Shown: positions 22,470 to 33,107, counted from the stretch's first letter. The stretch is DNA of 64,000 nucleotides from Flaviflexus equikiangi (GCF_014069875.1 NZ_CP059676.1:1116001-1180000); one strand, 5' to 3'. The notes: generated by a model from the sequence alone, not told the origin. A program made the numbers and translations.

Positions 22470-23027
22470 ATGACGTCACGGGCTTTCGTCATCTGCGGTC
22501 CCACCGCCGTCGGCAAGGGGACCGTGATCCGGCAGCTGATCGAGCGCCAGCCGTCGATGTGGCTGTCCGTCTCCGCCACGACCCGCGCCCCGCGCGCGGG
22601 CGAGGTGGACGGACAGCACTATTTCTTCGTCAGCCCCGATGAGTTCGATGAGATGGTCGGCGCCGGCAACATGCTGGAGTGGGCGACAGTCCACGGCATC
22701 CACCGCTACGGCACACCCCGTGGGCCCGTCCTCGACGCCATGGCAGACGATCGGGTCGTGCTCCTCGAGGTGGATCTGGCTGGTGCCAGGCAGGTGCGCG
22801 CGTCCTTCCCGGAGGCGGTGCAGATCTTCATCGCACCCCCCACATTCGAGGACCTGGAAGAGCGGCTGGAGACACGCGGCACGGAAGGGCCCGCTGAGCG
22901 TGAGAGGCGTCTGGAGACGGCACGGGTTGAGCTTGCCGCCGCGGACGAGTTCGATCATGTCGTCATCAACGATGACGTGGTGCGAGCCACCGACGAGATC
23001 CTGTCAATCATCGAGGCCGTGGGCTAG
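22470..23027 (+). CDS. gmk: Guanylate kinase
   Basis: Phosphorylates GMP to GDP. The product is 185 residues. The P-loop reads CGPTAVGKGTV (Thr-Ala where most have Ser-Gly), followed by SVSATTRAPRAGEVDGQHYFF. The GMP-binding and lid segments are present. There is no gap after mihF and rpoZ follows 31 bp later. Confidence 0.95.
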   Translation: MTSRAFVICGPTAVGKGTVIRQLIERQPSMWLSVSATTRAPRAGEVDGQHYFFVSPDEFDEMVGAGNMLEWATVHGIHRYGTPRGPVLDAMADDRVVLLEVDLAGARQVRASFPEAVQIFIAPPTFEDLEERLETRGTEGPAERERRLETARVELAAADEFDHVVINDDVVRATDEILSIIEAVG

Positions 23028-23058
23028 ACTTAAGCGTTGAGCTATCGGAAAGGCTGAT

Positions 23059-23328
23059 ATGTACGGAACAGTGCCCGAGCCTGAAGGCATTACTGACCCT
23101 CCCATCGACGATCTCCTCGAGAAGGTCGATTCGAAATATGCGCTTGCCGTCTATTCGGCCAACCGCGCGCGCCAGATCAACGACTACCGCCAGGAGCTGA
23201 TGTCAGCCGACGGCAACGTCGTGCACGTCGGCCCGCTGGTCGCCTCCGACCCGGAGGAGAAGCCGCTGTCGATCGCGCTGCGCGAGGTGGTCGAGGACAA
23301 GCTCATTCTCAAGCCGACCGAGAACTGA
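23059..23328 (+). CDS. rpoZ: RNA polymerase omega subunit
   Basis: Small subunit that helps assemble RNA polymerase around beta-prime. The product is 89 residues with the helix [19 protein letters not shown]. It overlaps the coaBC ATG by one base (TGATG). Confidence 0.95.
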   Translation: MYGTVPEPEGITDPPIDDLLEKVDSKYALAVYSANRARQINDYRQELMSADGNVVHVGPLVASDPEEKPLSIALREVVEDKLILKPTEN

Positions 23329-24572
23329 TGTCGGCAGAAAACGCCTGGGCCCACGGTCAAACCGCGGGCCCTTCGCGCATCGTCCTCGGCGTCACCGGCG
23401 GCATCGCCGCCTACAAGTCCGCGATCATCGCACGCCTCCTCATGAAGGCCGGGCATGACGTCCGTATCGTGCCGACCGAGTCGGCCCTCCAGATGGTGGG
23501 GAGCAGCACGTTCGCGGCCCTGACAGGTCATCCCATCCATACGAGCGTCTTCGACGATCCGATGGGGGTGGAGCACGTCCGCATCGGAGACGAGGCCGAT
23601 CTTCTCCTCATCGCCCCGGCGAGCGCGAACACGATCGCGAAACTCGCGTGGGGGATGGCAGACAATCTCCTCACAGCGACCGCCCTTGTCGCGACCTGCC
23701 CGATCCTTGTCGTCCCGGCCATGCATACGCAGATGTGGAACAACCCCGCGACGCAGGCGAATGTGGCGACGCTGCGCGAACGCGGCATGGTCGTCCTCGA
23801 GCCCGCCTCGGGCCGGCTGACGGGAGCGGATTCCGGCGTGGGCAGGCTGCCCGAGCCGGAGCACATCACCCAGGCGGCACTGGGCCTGCTCAGCCCCCAG
23901 GATCTGGCAGGGCAGCGCTTCGTCATCTCCGCGGGCGGGACGCGCGAACCGATCGATCCTGTCCGGTTCCTCGGGAACCGGTCGACGGGACGCTTCGGGA
24001 TCGCGCTTGCCCTCGCGGCCGCCCATCGGGGAGCATCAGTCGATCTCGTCGCCTGCAACGTGGACGCGGCCCTGCTGCCCCACCATCCCACCATCACCAT
24101 CCATGAAGCAGGCTCGGCGCGCGAGCTGCAGGCCCACATGGTGCGTCTGGCGGACGGTGCGCAGGTCGTCATCATGACGGCCGCCGTTGCCGACTTCCGC
24201 CCCGCGACCGCGACCGAGTCGAAGCTGAAGAAGGACGGCACCGTGCCCGAGTTCGATCTCGTGGAGAACCCCGACATTCTTCACGGCCTCGCATCCGATC
24301 GCGACCATGGCGCCTACGTCGTCGGCTTCGCCGCGGAGACGGGGGACGAGCACGGCTCGGTCCTCGACTATGGGCGCGCGAAGGCGAAGAAGAAGGGCGC
24401 CGACCTTCTCGTCGTCAACCGCGTCGGAGAGACGAGCGGCTTCGGCGACGTCGAGACAGCAATCACCATCCTGGACCGTTTCGGCGAGATCCGTGCAGAA
24501 GCGGTCGGGAGCAAGTCTCAGATGGCGGGAGTCGTCATCAACACCATTATTTCTTCCAGGACTGGAGACTAG
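23328..24572 (+). CDS. coaBC: Phosphopantothenoylcysteine decarboxylase / phosphopantothenate-cysteine ligase
   Basis: Bifunctional coenzyme A synthesis protein of 414 residues. The N-terminal flavoprotein decarboxylase (CoaC) has [12 protein letters not shown] and [11 protein letters not shown], with His in place of the Asn of the E. coli PAMN motif. The C-terminal ligase (CoaB) starts at about residue 200 with [20 protein letters not shown]. It sits between rpoZ and metK. Confidence 0.95.
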   Translation: MSAENAWAHGQTAGPSRIVLGVTGGIAAYKSAIIARLLMKAGHDVRIVPTESALQMVGSSTFAALTGHPIHTSVFDDPMGVEHVRIGDEADLLLIAPASANTIAKLAWGMADNLLTATALVATCPILVVPAMHTQMWNNPATQANVATLRERGMVVLEPASGRLTGADSGVGRLPEPEHITQAALGLLSPQDLAGQRFVISAGGTREPIDPVRFLGNRSTGRFGIALALAAAHRGASVDLVACNVDAALLPHHPTITIHEAGSARELQAHMVRLADGAQVVIMTAAVADFRPATATESKLKKDGTVPEFDLVENPDILHGLASDRDHGAYVVGFAAETGDEHGSVLDYGRAKAKKKGADLLVVNRVGETSGFGDVETAITILDRFGEIRAEAVGSKSQMAGVVINTIISSRTGD

Positions 24573-24574
24573 GC

Positions 24575-25792
24575 TTGTCAACCGTGCAACCTTTTACCTC
24601 TGAATCAGTCACAGCCGGCCACCCCGATAAAGTCTGTGACCTCATTTCCGACCGGATTCTCGATGCGATCCTCACCCGGGATCCGCACGCACGAGTCGCG
24701 ATCGAGACGATGGTGACGACGGGCCTCGTCCACGTCGCCGGCGAGCTCAACACAGACAGCTATGTCGAGATCCCCCAGGTCGTCCGCGAAGCGCTCCTCG
24801 ATCTCGGTTACGACTCGTCCGAGGTCGGTTTCGATGGTCGCTCGTGCGGCGTCTCCGTCTCCATCGGGCAACAGTCCCAGGACATCTTCAACGGCGTCCA
24901 CAACTCGCTCGAAGCGCGATCCGCCGACGGGGAGGTGGAGAAGTACTCCCAGGAGGGAGCGGGCGATCAGGGCCTCATGTTCGGCTACGCCACGAACGAG
25001 ACCGACGTGCTCATGCCGATGCCGATCTTCCTCGCCCACCGCATGGCCGAGAGGCTGTGGCAGGTGCGCCGGGACGGCACCGTTGCCGGGCTGCGCCCGG
25101 ACGGCAAGACCCAGGTCACCATCAACTATGACGAGTCGGACAAGCCGGTCAGTGTCGGCACCGTCGTCGTCTCCACCCAGCACGATGAGGATGTCACGCA
25201 GGACGCGCTGCGGACGGCGATCACCGAGCACGTCATCACCCCCATACTCGACGAGTACGCGGACCACCTCGACCGCACGGACATGACGATCCTCGTCAAC
25301 CCCTCGGGACGCTTCGTCATCGGCGGCCCCATGTCCGATGCTGGCCTGACCGGGCGGAAGATCATCGTCGACACGTACGGCGGCATGGCCCGCCACGGCG
25401 GGGGCGCCTTCTCCGGGAAGGACCCGTCGAAGGTCGACAGGTCCGCCTGCTACGCGGCCCGGTGGGTTGCGAAGAACGTGGTGGCGGCCGGCCTGGCGGA
25501 GCGCTGCGAGGTCCAGGTCGCGTACGCGATCGGACAAGCGCATCCCGTCTCCGTCCGCATCGATGCCTTCGGCACGAACACGATCCCGGTCGAGCGGATC
25601 GCGGCTGCCGTGACGAAGGTCTTCGACCTGCGTCCCCTCGCGATCATCGACGCCCTCCAGCTCAAGCGCCCCATCTATGCGCTCACGTCCTCGTTCGGAC
25701 ATTTCGGCCGTGAGCTGCCCGAGTTCACGTGGGAACAGACCGATCGGGTCGGCCCGCTGCTCGCGGTGCTCGAGGAGATGGGCGAGGGGTGA
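24575..25792 (+). CDS. metK: S-adenosylmethionine synthetase
   Basis: Makes SAM from ATP and methionine. The product is 405 residues with the motifs [28 protein letters not shown] and [16 protein letters not shown]. The start is a rare TTG at 24575 (TTG TCA ACC GTG); a GGAG lies 9 bp upstream and the coaBC stop ends 2 bp before. Confidence 0.96.
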   Translation: MSTVQPFTSESVTAGHPDKVCDLISDRILDAILTRDPHARVAIETMVTTGLVHVAGELNTDSYVEIPQVVREALLDLGYDSSEVGFDGRSCGVSVSIGQQSQDIFNGVHNSLEARSADGEVEKYSQEGAGDQGLMFGYATNETDVLMPMPIFLAHRMAERLWQVRRDGTVAGLRPDGKTQVTINYDESDKPVSVGTVVVSTQHDEDVTQDALRTAITEHVITPILDEYADHLDRTDMTILVNPSGRFVIGGPMSDAGLTGRKIIVDTYGGMARHGGGAFSGKDPSKVDRSACYAARWVAKNVVAAGLAERCEVQVAYAIGQAHPVSVRIDAFGTNTIPVERIAAAVTKVFDLRPLAIIDALQLKRPIYALTSSFGHFGRELPEFTWEQTDRVGPLLAVLEEMGEG

Positions 25793-25801
25793 CCCGCTCG
25801 A

Positions 25802-27709
25802 GTGTCTGACACTCTCTTCGACCTGCCGACACAGCCCGCTCTCCTCACGGCAGAGCGGGCTGTGCGCACCGTCGACGGTCCGGTCGATCGGCCCGTCGCC
25901 CGCATCATCCTCGACACCCCCTTCTCCTGGCCCGACAAGCTCTACGACTATCTCGTCCCCGAGGAGCTCGACTCGCGGGCGAAGCCGGGTGTGCGGGTAC
26001 GAGTGCAGTTCGGAGCCAAGAGGCTGACGGGCTTCCTCCGCGAACGAGCGGACACGACGGACGCGAAGACGCTGAAACCGCTCCTCGCGGTCGTAGGTGA
26101 GCCGGTTGTCACCCCGGAACTGTTCGACCTGGTAGATCGCGTGGCTGAACGGAACGTGTGCTCGCGCCATGATGTGCTGCGGGGCGCGGTGCCCCCGCGC
26201 CATGCTCGGGCCGAGAAAGCGGTTTCGGGGCTTCCTGGCGTCATGTTCGCTGATGTTGCGGATCCGGGAGTGCTGCCGTTCGGTATCGCCCTTGATGGGA
26301 GAGAGACTCTCGTGTCGGCGGGGCGTGACACGTGGTCGGCGATTGCCGCCTCAGTGCAGGGAGCGCTGTCCCGAGGCGATTGCGCTCTCATCGTCGTGCC
26401 CACCGGTGTGGAGGTGGCCCGATGCCGCCAAGCCCTCTCGCAGCGCCTGCCCGGCGAACCCCTTGCCATCATCGAAGCGGGCTCCTCCCCAGAGATCCGC
26501 TACCGTCACTTCCTCTCGGTCTATCGGGGCCGGGCCCGGGTCGTCATCGGGACGCGTGCCGCCGCGTTCGCACCGATCGATGCTGGGCTGCTAATCGTCG
26601 TCGATGAGCACAACGGTGCGATGAGGGACAAGCGGAGCCCCTACCTGTGGGCTGATGAGGTGGTGCGGATGAGGAAGGGGCAGCGAACGTTCCTCAGGTT
26701 CAGCTTCCCGCCTCGCCTGGGCACGGCCGACGTCCCGACGGTCGTGGGAGGATCGTGGCCGTCCGTGACGCGTGCCGAGCAGTGGGAGGGCGATCAGCGG
26801 GGTCTTCTTCCTCCAGCGGCGTTCGCGACGATACGGTCCGGTCTCGAGAAGGGGCCCGTTATCGTCTCCGCCCCGCGGGCAGGCTACGTCCCGGCCCTGG
26901 CGTGTGCTCACTGCCATACGAGAGCAGCCTGCCGCCAGTGCGGTTCCGCGATCGCGGTGCCCACGGCGGGCAGTCATGCCGCCTGCGGCACGTGCGGGGA
27001 CGCGGACTGGCGGTGCGCATGCGGGTCTCGCAACCTGCGGGCCGTCTCTCGCGGTTCGTCTCGGATCGCCCAGGAGATTGCGGCCGCCTTCCCCGATGTC
27101 GGGGTTGATACGCTGCGCAGCGGTGCGGAGGAGTCGTCGATGCCGCTCGTGGTTGCCACCCCGGGGGCCGAACCCGACCGTGAGTTCGCGGCCGCGGTGA
27201 TCGTGGATGCTGGGGCGCGTCTCGCCAGTCTGTCCCTCGATGCTGAGATCGAGGCGGTGGGTCGGTGGGCTCGTGTCGCGTCCCGCGTGTCGGGGCATGT
27301 GCTCCTCACGGGAGGAGTCCCCCCACATCTCGCCCATGCTCTCGCCTCGCGGTCACTCGACGTGGGGGGCCTGCGGGAGGAGCGTGAGCTTCTCGGCCAG
27401 CCGCCCTATCATCGCTGGTTCCTCATCTCGGGCCAGAAGACAGACCTGCAGCGCCTCCTCGGGGGAGTCGCCGCACGCCTGGAGGGGGAGGCCCCGCCGG
27501 AGCAGAGCATCGCGGCCCTCCTCTCGGGAGGCGGGCGGCAGGTCTTCGCCCGCGGCATCCATCTCGTCGGCCCCACGGTCGATGACACTGGAATCACTGT
27601 TTATCTCCACGAGGAGGCGCCCGCGGTCAGGCTTGCTGGCGTGCTGCGCGATACTCTCCAGGATCTGGGTCAGCTCGCCATCCGCATCGAAGCAGATCCG
27701 ATCCTGTGA
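25802..27709 (+). CDS. priA: PriA-type primosomal protein lacking helicase motifs
   Basis: 635-residue PriA homologue. The N-terminal 3'-end-binding domain (about residues 35-130) and the zinc-binding cysteine cluster (CAHCHTRAACRQCG ... CGTCGDADWRCACG) are kept. The Walker A loop of PriA (GxTGSGKT) is missing; the same place reads VSAGRDTWSAIA, and the DEEH box is reduced to VVDEHNGA. UniProt notes for actinobacterial PriA already say helicase activity is unlikely, so this is normal for the phylum. It starts with GTG at 25802. The Tn3 transposon begins 15 bp after its stop. Confidence 0.9.
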   Translation: MSDTLFDLPTQPALLTAERAVRTVDGPVDRPVARIILDTPFSWPDKLYDYLVPEELDSRAKPGVRVRVQFGAKRLTGFLRERADTTDAKTLKPLLAVVGEPVVTPELFDLVDRVAERNVCSRHDVLRGAVPPRHARAEKAVSGLPGVMFADVADPGVLPFGIALDGRETLVSAGRDTWSAIAASVQGALSRGDCALIVVPTGVEVARCRQALSQRLPGEPLAIIEAGSSPEIRYRHFLSVYRGRARVVIGTRAAAFAPIDAGLLIVVDEHNGAMRDKRSPYLWADEVVRMRKGQRTFLRFSFPPRLGTADVPTVVGGSWPSVTRAEQWEGDQRGLLPPAAFATIRSGLEKGPVIVSAPRAGYVPALACAHCHTRAACRQCGSAIAVPTAGSHAACGTCGDADWRCACGSRNLRAVSRGSSRIAQEIAAAFPDVGVDTLRSGAEESSMPLVVATPGAEPDREFAAAVIVDAGARLASLSLDAEIEAVGRWARVASRVSGHVLLTGGVPPHLAHALASRSLDVGGLREERELLGQPPYHRWFLISGQKTDLQRLLGGVAARLEGEAPPEQSIAALLSGGGRQVFARGIHLVGPTVDDTGITVYLHEEAPAVRLAGVLRDTLQDLGQLAIRIEADPIL

Positions 27710-27718
27710 TCCCTGCCT

Positions 27719-27723
27719 GATAG
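27719..27723. repeat. Tn3 target site duplication, left copy (GATAG)
   Basis: GATAG directly precedes the left inverted repeat and is repeated exactly at 36439-36443 after the right inverted repeat. Five-bp duplications are the rule for Tn3-family transposition. Confidence 0.9.
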
Positions 27724-27761
27724 GGGGTCTGGGGAAGAATCGCCCGAAAATTCACGCTAAG
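27724..27761 (+). repeat. Tn3 left terminal inverted repeat (38 bp)
   Basis: Starts GGGGTCTGGGGAA and ends CGAAAATTCACGCTAAG. It matches the reverse complement of 36401-36438 at 30 of 38 positions; differences are at position 7 and in the stretch 14-21. The inner 17 bp and outer 6 bp are identical. Confidence 0.92.
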
Positions 27762-27779
27762 GAGTCAGCGGCCTGTTGA

Positions 27780-30390
27780 ATGGGTTCCATGGCGGTCGAT
27801 TTTCTAAGTGATGAGCAGGTCGCAGGGTTCGGCGGATTCCCCGACGAGGTACCGGCGGAGGACCTGGAACGTTTCTGTTGGTTGGACGATGCCGATTTGT
27901 CGGTGGTTGGTCGCCGCCGGGGAATGCACAACCGCCTGGGATTTGCTGTCCAACTGATCACGGTACGGGTAGCCGGACGCTTTTTGACGGATCCATTGGC
28001 TGTTCCGTGGCCGGTGGTGGAATCCCTGGCCGGGCAGCTGGGCATTGCCGATGCTTCCGTGCTCAAGCTGTATGCGCAGCGGGGACAGACCGAGTACGAG
28101 CACGCCGCGGAAATCTCCACCGTGTACGGGTATGCGGATTTCTCCGATCCGGCCAGGTACGAAGAGCTGAGGCTGTTTCTGGAGGCCCGGGCCTGGACTT
28201 CGTCGGAGGGACCGGTGCGCTTGTTTGAACGGGCGGCGCTCTGGCTGCGTGAGCGCAAGGTCCTTCTCCCCGGCGTCTCCACGTTGACACGACTGGTTTT
28301 GGAGATCCGTTCCGGAGCAAATTACCGCCTCCATTCCATGCTGGTTGACGCTGCCGGCCCCGCCTTGATTCTGGAATTGGAAGGTCTGCTTCGCGTTGGG
28401 GATGGGTCGCGGTTGACCGCGTGGGAACGGCTGCGGACCGGTCCTTCGAGGGTCTCGGTGCCGGAATTCTTGCGGCAGTTGGAGCGGCTGGGTCGCTTGC
28501 GGTCTCTGGGTGCCGGGTCCATTGATGTGGAGATGATCCCCGAGGGACGGATGAATGCCCTGGCCCGCTACGGGTTGGCGGGCAAGGCCTCATCGCTTCG
28601 AGGACTATCGGGACAGCGCCGGGGTGCGACACTGCTTTGTGCCGTGCGGGCATTGACGTCGGAGGTTGCCGATGATTTGTGTGATGCCCTGGACGCTATT
28701 GTTACTGAACGCGTTCTGCGCAAGGCAACCAGGGAATCCGCTGCCGCCCGGTTGAAGTCCCTGCCCCGTTTGTCCAAGGCCTCCCTGCAATTGGCGAAGG
28801 CCGCGAAAACACTGGTCGAGGTGTTGGACAACACGGAATATTCCGGAGCAGAGGCCGCCTCGGTGCTGGCCGATCAGGTTTCCTTGTCCGAGCTACGCGC
28901 CGCGCTGGAGGTGGTGAACGAAGTGGTGCATCCCGAGGGTGCCGAGGCTGACACTGCGGGGCAGATGCTGCGTCGGTTCGCCACCGTGCGCTCGTTCCTG
29001 CCGGCGTTGGCCGCAGCGGCACCCTTCGGGGCCACCGCGGGTGGGACGCCAACATTGGCGGCGCTGACGGCACTGCCAGAGGTTCTGGACGGTCGCAAGA
29101 AAGACCCTGCCTAGGTTGATCTGTCCGTCCTCTCTCCGACGTGGCAGCGCCTTGTCACGGCTTCGGAGGAAATCGACCGCAAGGCCTACACGGTGGCGGT
29201 GACGGGGGCCGTCCACAAGGCGCTGCGGCGCAGGGACATCTTCGTGGTGGGCGGGCGGCGCTGGGGAGACCCTCGGGCGCGGTTGCTGACCGATCCGGCG
29301 TGGCAGGCCACCAAAAACGAGACCTTGAGGGCACTCCAGCTGCCCGAAGAGCCAATGGAGCATCTGGCTGGTGTGCGCCACCGCCTTGATGCCCGTTATC
29401 GTGCGGCGGCCGTGCAGTTGGCCGACAATCCAACGGTACGGATTGATGATGCCGGCAAGGTCCACCTCTCACCCCTGGAGGCCAAGACGGTCCCGGAGTC
29501 CTTGACGCAGTTGCGGGGGCTGGTCTCCGGGATGCTGCCGCGTGTGGATCTGCCCGATGTGCTGCTGGAAGTGCATTCCTGGACGGGGTTCCTCTCGGAA
29601 TTCAGCCACGTCTCGGAGGCCTCCGCGAGGATGGGCCAGCTTGATGTCTCCGTCGCCGCCATCCTGGTGGCCGAGGCCTGCAACGTCGGGCTCACACCGG
29701 TGGTCAGGGATGGCCGCCCCGCCCTGACACGTGGACGCCTGAGCCACGTTGACCAAAACTATGTGCGTGCCGATACGCTTCGCGCTGCCAACGCCCGGCT
29801 GATCCAGGCCCAGTCCGGTCTCGGACTCGCGCAGCGCTGGGGCACAGGCCTGTTGGCGTCCGTTGATGGGATGCGGTTCGTGGTGCCGGTGGCCACCGTC
29901 AATGCCGGGGCGAATCCGCGCTACTTTGGCCAAGGTCGCGGCTTGACCTGGCTGAACTATCTCAACGACCAGGTCTCCGGGTTGGGCGCCGTCGTGGTTC
30001 CGGGAACGGTCTGCGATTCCCTGCATATTTTGGATGGGCTGCTCGATCTTGATGGTGGCCAACGCCCCGAGATGGTCGCCACCGATACGGCCTCCTATTC
30101 GGACCAGGTCTTCGGGCTTTTCACGCTGCTCGGATATCGGTTCTCGCCCCGTCTGGCCGGGTTGCCGGACCAGCGGTTCTGGCGCATTGACGCCACGGCC
30201 GATTATGGGAAGTTGAACGCGGTGGCCGGTCGCAACCGGATCAACCTGGATCTCATTACGGCGAACTGGCCGGACATGCTCCGCCTTGCCGGGTCCCTGA
30301 CTGCCGGGACCGTGCGCGCCTCGGAAGTCCTGCGGGTCACCCAGGGAGGCGGGGCACCGACGCTGCTCGGGAAGGCGTTGGCGGAGTATG
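27780..30390 (+). pseudogene. tnpA: Tn3-family transposase TnpA, 5' part, with amber codon
   Basis: Encodes the N-terminal and most of the catalytic region of a Tn3 transposase. It opens at 27780 (ATG; a second in-frame ATG at 27789 is equally possible). A TAG at 29112-29114 interrupts the frame after GRKKDPA, and homology carries on in the same frame with VDLSVLSPTWQRLV. Two acidic residues of the DDE triad are visible in SVDGMRFVVPVATV and VATDTASYSDQVFGLF. The coding sequence breaks at LGKALAEY where the IS21 element inserted; the 3' part is at 32538-32954. Lesions: one nonsense codon, one insertion, one deletion. Confidence 0.92.
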
Positions 30391-30445
30391 TGTCAACGAC
30401 GGGTGAATATTGACCCCCTGGCGACGGATGAAAATTGACCCCCTG
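30391..30445 (+). repeat. IS21 left end: terminal repeat with two subterminal copies
   Basis: Two 24-nt direct repeats (30397-30420 and 30422-30445) that differ at two positions follow the TGTCAA terminus. Multiple terminal repeats of this kind bind the IstA transposase in IS21. Confidence 0.8.
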
Positions 30446-30449
30446 TTCA

Positions 30450-31226
30450 TTATTTTGTTTGGTGGTCTTTGTCGGTGAGCAGTTCTCTGCGGGTACGGGT
30501 GCGGTAGGACTCTCCGTCCAGGGGCAGCACTTCGGCATGATGGACAAGACGATCGATCATGGCTGAAGCAACAATGTCATCACCAAAGATTTCACCCCAC
30601 CGACCAAAGGCCAGGTTCGAGGTGATGAGGATTGAGCCCTGCTCGTAGCGGGCCGCGACGAGTTGGAAGAATAGGTTCGCGGTCTGGGAGTCAAAGGGCA
30701 GATAGCCTAGCTCGTCGATGATGAGCAGTCGGTAGCGGCGCAGACGTTTGAGCTCGGCTTCGATGCCTGTAGGACTGTGATGAGCTGCGGTGAGGCGGTT
30801 GGCCCAACCACTGGCGGTGTCGAAAGCGACGGGGTAACTGCTGTGGCAGGCTTTGATTCCCAAGCCGATTGCCAAATGTGTTTTACCGACCCCGGGAGGG
30901 CCGAGCAGGATCACATTCTCGGCTTTGGCGACAAAGCTGCACGTTGCCAGGTGAGCCAGCACGTCACGGCGCAGGCCTGGCTGGTAGTCGGTGTTGAACT
31001 CCTCAAGAGTTTTGATGCCAGGAAAGTGGGCTCCTGCGACCCTCAGGGAGGTTCCGTTGGCTTCACGGTCAGTGACCTGCCGATCCAGGACGGCTGCGAG
31101 GTACTCTTCATGAGACCACCCTGCCTGGCGAGCCTGATCGGCCAGGTCGGCATAGACCCGTCCGATTGTCGGAGTCCTTAACGCTTTGACTAAATGTGCA
31201 ATATTCTTATCGATTGCTGTGTTCAT
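30450..31226 (-). CDS. istB: IS21-family helper ATPase IstB
   Basis: AAA+ helper that assists IstA in target choice and strand transfer. The product is 258 residues with Walker A GPPGVGKTHLAIGLG and Walker B LLIIDELGYLPFD, and the usual C-terminal ITSNLAFGRWGEIFGDD. It appears intact. Its start overlaps the istA stop by 4 bp, the usual istA-istB coupling. Confidence 0.95.
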   Translation of the reverse strand: MNTAIDKNIAHLVKALRTPTIGRVYADLADQARQAGWSHEEYLAAVLDRQVTDREANGTSLRVAGAHFPGIKTLEEFNTDYQPGLRRDVLAHLATCSFVAKAENVILLGPPGVGKTHLAIGLGIKACHSSYPVAFDTASGWANRLTAAHHSPTGIEAELKRLRRYRLLIIDELGYLPFDSQTANLFFQLVAARYEQGSILITSNLAFGRWGEIFGDDIVASAMIDRLVHHAEVLPLDGESYRTRTRRELLTDKDHQTK

Positions 31227-32477
31227 GCCACCGTCTCCTGCTCGGGCAGGCCCAGACCGAACATCGTGTCATAGACCGCCAGATCACGAGTGGGGACCTC
31301 AATCCCGCGTGGAACAGCGATCGGGCGCACTGACTGCTGGTTGTAGTGCGCACGCAGCTGCTTAGCCACCGCCACATGGTCTGGGTCGGTGATCGTCTTA
31401 TGAGAATCCCAGCACCGCTGATGCTGGGCAACGAGCATGCCCTGGCTACGGGCCTGGACTGTTGTCAATGTTGTGGTGACATCGATCAGCCTGCCGATCA
31501 TCCGCGGATCGACAGAGTAATCATTACCGTCCACGCGAATGTAATAGTCACGTGGCAGACGGACCCTCTCGTTCAAACCCGTACTGGGCGGGTGCGGAGG
31601 CAACACCGTCATGGCCGCCAGGTCCTGCTCGAGCATATCGATTGGCCGTGCCCCTAACGAGCGGATATGCCTCTGGTTCGCCACCGTCCCAAGCCAGGTG
31701 GTGAGCTGAGTATTGAAATCAGCAGCACCGGTGAAATCCCGGCCAGGCAGGAACGATGTCTCAATATAGCCATTGTTACGCTCGGTCATCCCTTTAAATT
31801 CAGGATCTCGCGGTGGGGCAATCACCATCCTCGTAGCCAACGTTCCAGCAAACCCTGCGACCGGGCTTAACGGCTTACCTTTCGGCGCGATCGCTGCCTC
31901 ACGATCCCACACCAAAGTCTTAGGGACTGCCCCAACCCCATGAATCAGATGCCACATCCCGGCCAACAGATCCCCTGAACGGCGCGAGGGCAACATCACC
32001 GCAGATAAGAACCGTGAGAAAGTCAGTGTCATCACCAGCACAGGGAACACGAGCGCAGTGCCAGCTCCGGTGGGGACCCTCGTCTGGGGAAACCACAGGT
32101 CCATCTGTGCTGCTTGTCCGGGCTCATGAACCAGGCGATCAGCCGGATCAACTCCCACATACTCAGGACGGATCTGCCGCACCCGGTCCTTCAACACCGT
32201 CAACGAGTATGGGAAGCCGAGCCGCTCTTTGATCACAGTTGCCGGCATTGTCGGATACACACGTAATAGCTTGCGTATCTCCACCTCATAGCCATCCACA
32301 ACAGGGGTCTGTTGATGGTCGCTGATACTTCGGCGGCTCGGTGGCAGCTAGTGCTCGACGCACTGTATTCCTTGCAATCCCTAACCGACGACTGATCTCT
32401 TTAATCGGTACGTGCTCAGCCTTGTGCAGACGACGAATCTCGGCCCAGTCTTCCACTGTGATCATGCCTCCTAGCAT
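31223..32477 (-). pseudogene. istA: IS21-family transposase IstA, frameshifted
   Basis: The N-terminal helix-turn-helix part (EDWAEIRRLHKAEHVPI, RRLGIARNTVRRALA) is read from 32477 or 32465 and runs to KYQRPSTDP, then shifts frame and stops at 32286. The remainder (DGYEVEIRKLLRVYPTMP onward, about 355 residues) is in another frame. One extra base near 32303 explains it. The catalytic residues are in AAQMDLWFPQ, LVWDREAAIAPKG and MTERNNGYIETSF. IstA is normally a single ORF, so this copy is probably inactive. Confidence 0.85.
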
Positions 32478-32485
32478 GGAACAGA

Positions 32486-32537
32486 GGGGTCAACATTCAC
32501 CCGTCGTTTAAGGGTCATTATTCACGCGTCGTTGACA
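32486..32537 (-). repeat. IS21 right end: terminal repeat with two subterminal copies
   Basis: Read on the minus strand, the end begins TGTCAACGACGCGTGAAT and holds two copies of the subterminal repeat (32512-32531 and 32486-32506), mirroring the left end. Confidence 0.8.
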
Positions 32538-32954
32538 GTATGGGCGGATTGCCAAGACCGAGCATCTGTTGGACTTCATCGATGCCGATGAGGGTACCGC
32601 CGGCAGATTCATACCCAGTTGACTGTGCAGGAATCCCGGCATGCCCTGGCCAGACTCATCTTCCACGGCAGGAGGGGCCAGATACGGCAGTCCTACCGGG
32701 AAGGTCAGGAAGACCAGCTCGGAGCGCTTGGCCTGGTCCTGAACGCCGTCATCCTGTGGAACACCCGCTACCTGGAAGCCGCACTGACCGGGCTCCGCGA
32801 CCGCGGCCACAACGTTGCAGACGAGGACGTGCATCGCCTGTCGCCGCTGGTCTCGGAACACATCAATATGCTGGGCCGCTACTCTTTCACTGCAGGCGCC
32901 ACAGGAACGGAACTTCGGCCATTGAGGAACCCCGATGAGGACCTGGAGACCTAA
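32538..32954 (+). pseudogene. tnpA: Tn3-family transposase TnpA, 3' remnant
   Basis: Continuation of tnpA after the IS21 insertion. It reads YGRIAKTEHLLDFIDADEG and then shifts frame at about 32595: one T missing from what should be GGT-TAC. Homology resumes as QLTVQESRHALARLIFHG and runs to the natural C-terminus (HINMLGRYSFT... PLRNPDEDLET), stop at 32952-32954. The C-terminal motif GLVLNAVILWNTRYLEAAL is diagnostic for Tn3 transposases. Confidence 0.9.
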
Positions 32955-33079
32955 ACGAGGCAACATTTCCCTGAACATATCCCCGCCCGCAAGGGGAACC
33001 TTGACTGGGACTGTCATTTGCAAAATCCGCCATCAGAGGATCGGCTGCACAAAGGGTTCATGATCTTTCGAGGCGAACA

Positions 33080-33099
33080 CCGCAGGGGCACCCCTGCGG
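33080..33099 (+). terminator. Perfect hairpin between tnpA and cmtR
   Basis: CCGCAGGGG and CCCCTGCGG are perfectly complementary around a CA centre. No T run follows. It may end tnpA transcription and insulate the metal operon. The rest of the 32955-33107 gap shows no gene. Confidence 0.4.
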
Positions 33100-33107
33100 C
33101 CTGACGC

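Larger units (their letters stand above)
30391..32537. mobile_element. IS21-family insertion sequence
   Basis: A 2,147-bp element starting TGTCAACGACGGGTGAAT and ending with its imperfect inverse, flanked by a 5-bp duplication GTATG (30386-30390 and 32538-32542). Each end carries two copies of a subterminal repeat resembling CGACGGGTGAATATTGACCC, typical of IS21. It encodes istA and istB on the minus strand. Removing it with one GTATG restores the tnpA reading LAEYGRIAKT. Confidence 0.93.

Noticed and set aside
29193-30413. Second part of tnpA as a separate gene
   Set aside because: It is in the same frame as the first part and separated only by a TAG codon; its last residues derive from the IS21 end.
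32619-32954. A separate 111-residue gene after the IS21 element
   Set aside because: It is the shifted C-terminal end of the interrupted Tn3 transposase.
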